From positions 24,726-88,725 of the forward strand of contig JASJFT010000189.1 in assembly GCA_030770425.1 (NCBI GenBank): DNA of 64,000 nt, written 5' to 3'. Made by a program: the position numbers and the translations under genes. This document shows positions 56,222-64,000 of the stretch, one piece after another. The DNA comes from Darksidea phi. Lineage: Eukaryota > Ascomycota > Dothideomycetes > Pleosporales > Lentitheciaceae. Position 1 is the stretch's first letter, and each line of letters starts with the position of its first letter. The notes below the pieces were generated by a model, which was not told the origin of the DNA, ran no database searches, and saw only the letters and a list, made by a program, of their open reading frames with translations.

Positions 56222-57071
56222 ATGGGTCTCGCTGTCGCTTCGGTGATCCTACTCAAGGTTGCAGCTGTGTGGATTGTGCTACAATGGGGGTTTGATGCCT
56301 TGATTCCAAGGGTCCCTTCTTTGAGACCTGTTGTGGGATATATGAAAGAAGTAAATGGGTTCTTAATGAATGCTGTGGTGACCTTGTGCGCGCTACTCGT
56401 CGTCTTGCCATCCTCCGTTTTCGTTGTACTGAGGGTATTCGAATATGTGGGGCAGCGGACTCGGTCACTGCAGGCGAAGACCCTTCCTGAGTATCTTGCG
56501 CACGGTGTTGGTATATTGCAAGGGTTGGAGGCCATGAGTGAACGGATAAGAGAAGTTGCGCTTAGCTTGACTGCAGATGTTGAAGAGACTATGGTAACAG
56601 AACCCCCACGGCATGTCGGCGTATGCTAATTAAATAGTATGAGAAGAGCGATGTTAGCGCTCCAGAGCCAGGAATAGTTCCTCAGACCTGTGGGAACGTC
56701 CTGCTCGCAGTGTGCAAACACAGCGAGAGTCTGGAACGTCTCTACATGGCACTTCAGCCAACAGAAGTGGATGTAAGTTCTTCAGATCTTTCATTTTAAA
56801 AGCTCGGCTAACACAACAAATAGGAACTCATCTTCTGTGACTGTGAAGATTTCGAGTTTCGGGGTGAAAAGATTGTATCTCTGATAGGCATACTGCGAGA
56901 GTGTATGGAGCGGCAGACGGAGGTCGTCAAGGCCGTGGACGCGCTATGGTAGGTATTCGTGTCGACTGATGTTGTTTCCCGCTGACAGGTTGATTTAGTC
57001 CGATGCTGCCGCCGGCTGCGGGCACCATCTGCGACGAAGACGTGGACGATAGCGGTTTTATAGACTGCTGA
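56222..57071 (+). CDS. Unknown small membrane protein
   Basis: Four exons: 56222-56593, 56638-56772, 56824-56948 and 56999-57071 (234 aa), all joins in phase. Two or three hydrophobic segments occupy the first 75 residues (MGLAVASVILLKVAAVWIVL and VVTLCALLVVLPSSVFVVL). A soluble, mostly helical part follows with several cysteines (TCGNVLLAVCKHSESLERLY, ELIFCDCEDFEFRGEK and IGILRECMERQTEVVKAVDAL) and an acidic tail DEDVDDSGFIDC. The last exon uses the second of two nearby AGs (TTTAG), because the first leads to an immediate stop. Four well-formed introns support a real gene. I do not recognise the family. Confidence 0.7.
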
Positions 57072-58071
57072 GCCTATCCTTAGTCTAGGACAAACTCCAT
57101 GCCCTGCGAGATCCGTATCAAACCTTCTTAAGATCCCATGTCTCTTGTTCCCTTCCCAGGCTTCCAATTGCCCGAGACAACAGCCACCAAAATGTTTGCT
57201 CCTTGAAGGTCAAACGCATCCAGTTCTTCCTCATCCTCGCACGTGGTAAAGCGCCAAACGGCGTGCCGAAGGCCCTGAATTTGGCATCTTCCGTTCCTTG
57301 AAACGATCGCCTAGCCATTGACGCATCTCACGCGAACTGCAGGGGCACCCCAGCGTCAACAAAGGACATGCCGAACTGAAAAACTCGCGGATCGTAAATT
57401 GCGCCCAACGCTCCAACCTAGGCATTGGCATCGTGTTCTTAGAAATCACTATCCATTTGGTCGTTTCGTCTCCAGTTTCTAGAATCGGCAAAGGTTTCCG
57501 GCGGTACGAGAGACCCGGAAAGGAAGCCTGAGAATCCTGGGTAACTGTGATGTGAAGATGGGTGGAGATACTGCCCAGATGAATCCAGAAGTCAGTCATG
57601 GCGACGGTGGTTCTTCGAGCGAGCGTGTATCTATGTTGGCAACGAGGGAGAAGCGGGCTCGAGACAGCGCTATGTCTCAAAGACGACGTTCATCGGACAG
57701 CGCGTTGACTGAATTTCAGAAAAGAGCATGAAAGTTGTTTCTAGTTCACTCTCCATCTCGCACGATAAACGGGTTCGCCATTTTCGGGCAGGAGTTTCGA
57801 AGCTATAATTGTTTGATACTAGGGTCGATCCCTTCCGTAGCCGCGTCTTGCAAGAAGGAGCCGCAGGATTATCGCGTTAGAAATTGCGGCAAGCGACTTC
57901 GTCTCGACCTTGATCCATCTAATTAAAGGGGTACCATACCTGCCTCTCCTTTCGTCGGCAGGCAATTTAAAGCTGCCCTATAAGAGGAAGGCGATATATA
58001 TCAAAGCACGTAGTTTGCGTTTATCGTGTGTAGCGACCTAGGCGATATATACGATATAACAAGCGTGGAGC
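57072..58071. other. Intergenic with a doubtful minus-strand frame
   Basis: A minus-strand frame from ATG 57599 to 57231 (122 aa, starting MTDFWIHLGSISTHLHITVT) is protein-like but has no recognised domain. Its 3' end could continue by splicing into 57118-57318 in another frame. Otherwise nothing; TA-rich at 57980-58070. Confidence 0.35.
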
Positions 58072-58128
58072 ACTGTGTTTCGTGCGGACCTTACAAAAGA
58101 GACTTCTACTATACAAATCCAAACCGAA
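58072..58128. repeat. Solo terminal-inverted-repeat fragment near the PTR2 3' end
   Basis: Matches the outer 57 bases of the right TIR of the 426-bp element: ACTGTGTTTCGTGCGGACCT, then TTACAAAAGAGACTTCTACT, ending CAAATCCAAACCGAA, followed by TA. Unlike the copy at 6125, its outer tip and TA flank are preserved. The inner half of the TIR and the rest of the element are missing or too diverged to see. Confidence 0.85.
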
Positions 58129-58202
58129 TAGAGGTATGTATTACAACAAGAGAACCCCACTCTTGCTAACTAGTGACTTGCTAACCAAAGATATTGATGT
58201 CC

Positions 58203-60317
58203 TCATGCCTTCTCTCCCCTAATGCTCCCAATCAAACTCCCCTTTCTCACGCCTGCCTCATCATTCACATCCCTCTCTAGCGCATTCATCTGATCCTCCG
58301 TCTCATTCAGATGATGGAATAGCACCCAAATTATACACCCAGTGATAAACGAAGCAACAGCTAGCCCCACATACATCCACTGAATAGCCGGATCATACAG
58401 CACGGGGGTAAACGCCTCGCCAAGAGCAGCCCCAAATGCGTTTGTGAGAAGGAACATTGACTGGACGAAGGACTTCATATTAGGCGGAGCCTTGGTGTAT
58501 GCGTATTCGAGACCTGTTACTGATGCGAAAATTTCCGAGATGCCAATGAGCATGTAAGCGCCAGTTTGTGCGGCTATATGGATGTTCTAGGGGTGTTGTT
58601 AGAGATGAGTCGGGAGTAGTCGGACGTGGAAGGAGACTTACGTTTCCTTGAGCCACGCCGTTTGCATCTTTACTGGCGTCGCAGAGAGGTTGGCTGTAGC
58701 AGGGTCCGGCCTTGTAGATGTAGTGCTGTATCACAGCTGCGTATACCATGGCCAGACTAGCAAACCAAAAACCAGTGACGATACGGTTGATGGGTGGATA
58801 CGGGATCCTTGCTTTGCGTAGGGCGGGGAAGACGTAGCGGTCGAGCACCGGTAGGAAAACGATGATGGCGATAGGATCAAAGTTCTGCATGAGATCATTA
58901 GGGATGCCATGGCCACGCATTTGGCCGGCTTGCGTAACAAAGTTACCCGAGAACTGGAAATAAATAACCCAAAAGATCGGATAGAAGGCAAAGACTTTGC
59001 AAGCGACGAGGGCACGCTTGACTTCCTCGACGAAATGGTCATCCCATCTTAGACGAACCTCTTTACCGAGACCAGCTTGATACGAGGGCTTTGCGGCGTC
59101 CATCTTGCGGTTCTTGGTCATCATCCAAATGACACGGAAACAGTCTGCGATGATACTTCCTTGCGGCGGGCGCACAATGTATACCTTTCGTCCGAGAATG
59201 AGGGTGAGCGTACCGACCAGGAAAATGCACAAGCACAGCAAGAATGCAGACCAGAAGCCCACATCGCGCTCCATATATGGCGTTGCAAGGAGGGCAAGCG
59301 AACCGACATTGATACCTGAAGGACAAGGTACAAGTCAGCAAAGCTTATCCAATGGAGGTGTTAGTACCCGTTTTCTTAGGCGAGGAGCCGCACTCGCTTC
59401 GTTGCAACGCAATTTGTGCCACAAAGATCACTTACAAAAATAGAAAACCATGTAAATGCGCTGGATGGTGATGGTTGGGTCGATGATGACACGTTCACCC
59501 GTCTTTTCATCATTGCGAACAACCATTCGCCTGCGGCGGTACTGGTCTGCGATGAGGGGAGCGACATTGGATTTGATTCCTCCAGTACCAAGACCAATGA
59601 TAATGATGGCTGCGATGAAGCCGCCAAGGCCGGCGCCGTTTCCTAGGGCGGTGGGTATGGATGTTGTGGTTAGGATGAGGAGGCCGGCGATGTAGACGAC
59701 GCAGAAGACGAGAATAGTGTTGTATTTTCCCAGATACTGATCTGCGATGATGGCTCCGAGGATTGGTGTTACTTTTAGTAAGGTCAGCACGCGATGGTAG
59801 AATTATGGCGACGAAATCGTACCATAACACCAGAATTGGAAGAAAGTGTTCAGGCCCGTAGCACCCTTGTGCCCCATTCCTAGTGCACCGCGTCCTTGAC
59901 TTCCATCAAACGGCCGTTGGATATAGTTCTGGAAGAGCCCGGACGCGCCATAGTAGGTAAATCTTTCGCAAAGTTCGACTACCGCGACCAAGAAGGCAGC
60001 TTTGGGGAGAGGCTCGCCAACATGTCGGAGTGTCCTTCTTTCTTCTTCGGTGGGGAGGATACCGTCTAAGGGTTCATCGCCGTCCATGACGATGTCCTTG
60101 TTTGAAAATGTGCCCGAAGCAGCATGGTGGTGATCTTTCTCGTCGGCGAGAGCGCCGATTGTAGATTTGTCGACTAGTTGACCGCCAGCAAGGTCCGTCT
60201 TCTTGTTGGAGTGGTCTGGTGTATCCAGTGTTTGATGCACGCTGTTTCGACAATGAGCCTCTTTCCCTTTGATGTCAGTACGTAGACTTACGCCGCAGCA
60301 TCCAGTTGGTGATCCAT
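58203..60317 (-). CDS. ptr2: PTR2-type peptide/proton symporter (POT family)
   Basis: Five exons on the minus strand: 60317-60292, 60241-59823, 59771-59436, 59315-58642 and 58586-58203 (612 aa). The first mini-exon gives MDHQLDAA. After a hydrophilic N-terminus comes the POT signature VVELCERFTYYGASGLF (ExxERFTYYG, proton coupling). Further blocks are ILGAIIADQYLGKYNTILVF, IIIIGLGTGGIKSNVAPLIA and DQYRRRRMVVRNDEKTGERV, PIFWVIYFQFSGNFVTQAGQ and EIFASVTGLEYAYTKAPPNM, with about 12 hydrophobic segments overall. The transporter imports di- and tripeptides across the plasma membrane with protons. The large loop with RRRRM is typical of fungal members. All introns are short except the 120-nt one between exons 3 and 4. 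The gene ends 75 bases from a TIR fragment. Confidence 0.94.
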
Positions 60318-61474
60318 CGTGCAGAGATTATCCAATGGAACTTGAAATCAAGAACAGGACGAACATGGACCAGAGCTACGCCCCTAGCAAGGGAGCAGCC
60401 TCATATATATCCCACCGCGCCGAGCTGTCATGCCCACACTTCCTATTTCCGGCGATATCTCCCGACCTCACCATCCAATCCGCGACCAAGCAAAACCAAG
60501 CTCATCTGCCGCGCGATGTAACGTCTCGATCCCCGGGAGTTGCTAACCGCATTGAGCTCCTCCGCTGCAAAACCTATTACGATAAGCATTCGGCTTGGCG
60601 TCTTAACGGCGCCACCTTTGTCGATTCCTGCAAGCCGATTCGCTACGTGTCGCGAGCACCTTTTGGAAGAGGAAGGTTAAATGATGATGGTTTATGGGGA
60701 AGCTGTTTATTAGCGATATTGTGCTGTGAGCGTGACTTCTGGAGATGCATCTGCCCATATACAGGGATAGCGCATGCTGAGTGACGATGAGTTTGCGACA
60801 TGGGACGGCACACAGCTACCGATAGAGACAGTTGAACGTTCTTTCTTTCTCCAGGCACTGGAGACACGAGAATCGATTATGAAATCTGCCGACAACTTGC
60901 CGTATGGCCGTGCGGCCACCTAGAAATGCAATAGAAAGGCGGGAGAAGGAGGGTGCCCGGCCCGATCGGGCGTCTCCGATATGTTACCTCATGGAGGCAC
61001 TCAATGTCGCCACATACTGACGTGCCTCGGTAACTACTCCTTCGACCGAAACCTCACCATCGCGGTGGGTAACGCCACCGACCCATGCTCATGTACTGTG
61101 GTGCAGGAAGACCTTGCGTCGATTCACTATTACTGAGGTAGTTCCGATATCCGTTGAAGCCCCTCGCCTCACTCTGTACTGCCACGAGAGCGTAAAAATC
61201 AAAGCTATGGGATCTTGGAATTAAAAAGGTACTTAATTTACACAAGGAGAGAAAGGACCATCGAAGGAGCACCAGCGAACTACGATACTATGTACACTCC
61301 AGCATAACAAGGCCGTAAATGCAAATAGCGTCCGAGCGTATAGATTGCTCTTTACGCACAATTCTACGTAGTGTATCGCTATAATACTGCCCAAACAAAT
61401 GACACAGCGCCTACATTAGGGTAAAATACTGCTCCTCACAATGATGATACACGAGACCAACGTCCACGAAACAA
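60318..61474. other. Intergenic, PTR2 promoter and zinc transporter 3' flank
   Basis: The 171-codon plus-strand frame at 60269-60784 overlaps the PTR2 first exon and has no domain. No other element recognised. Confidence 0.5.
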
Positions 61475-63190
61475 CTACTTCCCTCCCTGGCATTCTTTGA
61501 TGCCTGGATCACAGCACTGCTTGCTATTTCCACAAGCGTCGCTGCACTCCAACAAGCACGCAGCATCACCCCTCACACTCCCAGTTTTACTTCCCTTGCC
61601 ACTTTCCCTCCCGCTCCCGGACGGCGCAGCCTCGTCCGCGCTACTCTCATCCGTATTCCCCGAATGATCATGGTTCTCATCCAGGCAAAATTCCGGCTGT
61701 ATAGTCGAAGAATGGATACCGTAATCGTGCAGACATTTGCGGATTTCTCGCGCGAGTTCCATGTACCGAGCAGACCCTTCGCCTTTGAAGTCAAAGTCGA
61801 CTTGGACGTGTAGTGAAGCAATGTGCTTTGTGTCCGAGAGCTGCCAGACGTGGAGGTGGTGGCAGGAGACGATGCCGTCGAGCTCGGTAACGTCGTTTTT
61901 GATATCGTCGATTGACAGGTCTTCGGGGACGGCTTGGAGGAGGATGCGGGATGCGGCTTTACAGAGGGGAACAGCGGATGCGAGAATGATGAGAGTGATG
62001 ATGAGCGAAATGATGGGATCGGCGTAGAATCTCCACGAGAACTTTGTCAGCCAGATGAAGAGACCGGATCCGATGACGCCGATGTTGCCGAGCGCATCAC
62101 CCAAGACGTGTAGGAAGACGCCGCGCATGTTCAGATCGTGTCCATGGCCATGACCTCCTTTACCCTGCTCTTTCGGCTGGTTGTGCTTGTGGCTAGAATG
62201 GCAATTTCGCTTCTTTGGCGACGTCGATCGGGTATCGGTGCTCTGGCCTTTCTGCAGTAGGGGAGACTGCTCCGACGTCTCCTCTTCTGCCACTGCAGTC
62301 TCACTATCGGCATCTGATCCAGACGCATTCGGCTCCAGCCGCGAAGATTCAATGATGCTGTTTCGAAACGACGAAGGGTATACGGGTACATCATCGATCG
62401 TGGAGTAGTTGCGAGACTGCGATCGATGGTGACGTTTGGCGATGCGTTTGCCAGATGCCGATTTGCGGGGTGATCCGGTAGTGCGAGTTTTATTTGATGT
62501 GTTCATTCCTTTGGGTACGGCAGACGGGAAGTTTCCGATGCGGTTCTGTGGGAGCACATCAGCAACATTCCCACGCTCATCAACCACTGCGTGCTCCTCT
62601 TCATCTACTTCGTGAGCATGTCCCTCCTCGGCCGCACTGACGTCGTCCGAATGGCCGTGCGAGTGCCCACCATGACTGTGTCCGTGATCGTGGAAGAGGA
62701 AGAGACCGAGAATGTTGGATGCCAGCCCAAACGAGCCCACAATCACCACCAGCTTCGGGTGGGAGACGTCCTGAGGTTCGACCAGTCGCTGTATCGCTTC
62801 GAGGAAGATGGAAAGACAGAGCGCGACAAGGAAGACGCCGTTGACGAGAGCGCCCAATGTCTCAGCGCGTTGCCACTATGTCGCTGTTAGCGGGCTGATC
62901 CTTGAATGCTGCGGAACCCACTTACGCCGTATGTGTATGTCTTGGAATTTGTTTTTCGGTTCGCGACCTTGACCGCCCAAAGCCCGACGCAGAGCGAGAG
63001 CACGTCGTTGAGCATGTGGAAAGAATCGGCGACGAGTGCGAGGGAGTGTACGGCATATCCTAGGCATGTTGTCAGCTGGATTCCCGCATCCTAACGGATA
63101 TGACAACCTACCAACCACCAGTTCCAACAGGAAGAACAGCGAATCAATAGCCAACAAGAGCAATATTCTGTTCGATTTGGAGAGCCCCAT
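61475..63190 (-). CDS. zrc1: Cation diffusion facilitator zinc transporter (Zrc1/Cot1 type)
   Basis: Three exons on the minus strand: 63190-63112, 63059-62926 and 62875-61475 (537 aa). The protein starts MGLSKSNRILLLLAIDSLFF and, after splicing, reads VGYAVHSLALVADSFHMLND, giving the TM2 HxxxD metal site; TM5 has FLHVLGDALGNIGVIG with the second HxxxD. Six transmembrane segments are evident. Between TM4 and TM5 lies a long cytosolic loop with two histidine-rich clusters (HDHGHSHGGHSHGHSDD and GKGGHGHGHDLN) flanking a Ser-rich disordered part. The C-terminal domain (DDIKNDVTELDGIVSCHHLH) is the dimerising ferredoxin-like fold, and a Cys-rich tail ends KQCCDPGIKECQGGK. Yeast Zrc1 and Cot1 load zinc and cobalt into the vacuole against protons. 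A TATA-like TATATAAG lies about 120 bases upstream of the start. Confidence 0.94.
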
Positions 63191-64000
63191 AGTGGCGGTA
63201 TCGGGAACGCGATGCGCCCCGGGGCTGCTGGAAAAGGTTACAGCGCGGACTCAGGGTTGAGGCCCAACGTTGAGCAGATGCAGAACTTGGGTGTAGAGAG
63301 CGACACCGAATATATAAGGGCGTGTGTATTGGCAAAGTGCGGTGCGGCGATCGTGGTCGAAGGGGAAAGAAGGAAGTGATGATCAACCTTGACCCAGGTT
63401 CCCATGGCACTAAACCGAAACCGAACATTTGGACACCACAGCATCCGTTCAGTCCTGCGTCTACGTCTACGTCGCAAATGGCAAACCCCGCAGCCATGAG
63501 ACGACAAGGAAACATTACTGTACGCTCCCATTATTCCCGTGTTGCTTGAATCACGCAAAGCTTGATCACAGCGCCGTGACTGTTGCTGTGATGAAAAGTC
63601 CACATTGGCACAATTTTCTTGTGTATATGTGTGCCATGTTGCAGCCAGACTCTAGAAAGTGCCGACAGGCCGCCGACATCCCGAACGCGTCGTCATCGTG
63701 CATCAGGAGGTAAGAGTTCTAGGTGCAGTCGCTTGGTGTCTCTTGCTGGGATAGCTGGTCGAGGCTCGTAGAATCAAACCTGTGGATAGGGAACTGATAG
63801 ATGCAAAGTGAGGACTTGGGGGATTGGTTACGCAAGAGGCTAGAAGTGGCGCACCGATAGGCGCCACACCTCTTCTTATCTTAGCGCGTTCCGCATGGGG
63901 GGGGGGGGGGCCCCCGGAAAGTCGATTTGGAACATTCGAATGATTGGGAAGAAATTCGGCGCGCGGGACATCTGCCCGCCCCCCCGGTTACCCCGCTGCG
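63191..64000. other. Upstream region of the zinc transporter and window end
   Basis: Promoter of the minus-strand CDF gene, with no other supportable gene. A run of about 14 G followed by 5 C at about 63897-63915 and a second C-run near 63980 make the last 100 bases look unlike the rest and possibly of low sequence quality. Confidence 0.5.

Noticed and set aside
60269..60784. 171-codon plus-strand frame upstream of PTR2
   Set aside because: Overlaps the PTR2 first exon and promoter on the other strand and has no domain-like content.
1..64000. tRNA or rRNA genes and CRISPR arrays
   Set aside because: GGTTCGA-like strings were seen in a few places (for example 25073) but with no cloverleaf around them; no regularly spaced repeats with unique spacers.

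Overview
The window is nuclear DNA from a filamentous ascomycete (Pezizomycotina). The basis is many short introns of about 48-90 nt with GTRAGT-type donors and CTAAC/CTGAC-like branch sites, dense genes on both strands, and families confined to or typical of such fungi: an AspRS-DUF2156 sterol aspartyl synthase, a CYP53 benzoate hydroxylase, an AA8-AA12 oxidoreductase, Pal1 and a DUF3807-like protein. A Dothideomycete is my best guess at class; this is an impression, not a test. I found no bacterial, viral or CRISPR sequence and no convincing tRNA.

Layout. 1-8.3 kb: ergosteryl-aspartate synthase (N-terminus possibly cut by the window edge), then CYP53 facing an AA8-AA12 flavin-free, PQQ-type sugar dehydrogenase. 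9-22.5 kb: a coiled-coil unknown, Usb1 divergent from Pal1, a PWWP chromatin protein, a metallo-beta-lactamase-fold protein, a fasciclin protein divergent from a DUF3807-like protein. 23.5-30 kb: an alpha/beta hydrolase, the RNA cytidine acetyltransferase Kre33/NAT10 and a glycine-rich low-complexity protein. 30.4-34.1 kb: a repeat island with a 426-bp inverted-repeat element bounded by TA, a second larger relative carrying a decayed reading frame, and AT-skewed sequence that looks like repeat-induced point mutation (RIP). 34.1-47.7 kb: housekeeping genes: complex I 49-kDa subunit divergent from RNA polymerase I/III AC40, a fungal unknown, ATP synthase gamma divergent from DNA topoisomerase I, and an NAD-dependent sterol-dehydrogenase-like epimerase. 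48.4-54.5 kb: accessory region with an NmrA-like reductase and several 2EXR/F-box-like 'PLE(I/L)R..IY' proteins, two of them frameshifted. 56-63.2 kb: a small membrane protein, a PTR2 peptide transporter and a vacuolar-type CDF zinc transporter.

How they fit together. Most genes are unlinked housekeeping functions (translation and rRNA/tRNA modification, transcription, respiration, chromatin). Two sets look accessory: the neighbouring oxidative enzymes CYP53 and AA8-AA12, which suit life on plant material, and the mobile-element island with its paralogous small-protein family. Fragments of the same terminal inverted repeat also abut the 3' ends of the AA8-AA12 gene and the PTR2 gene, so this element has reshaped gene ends at several places in the window. 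Intron boundaries given here were read by eye from splice signals and reading-frame continuity.
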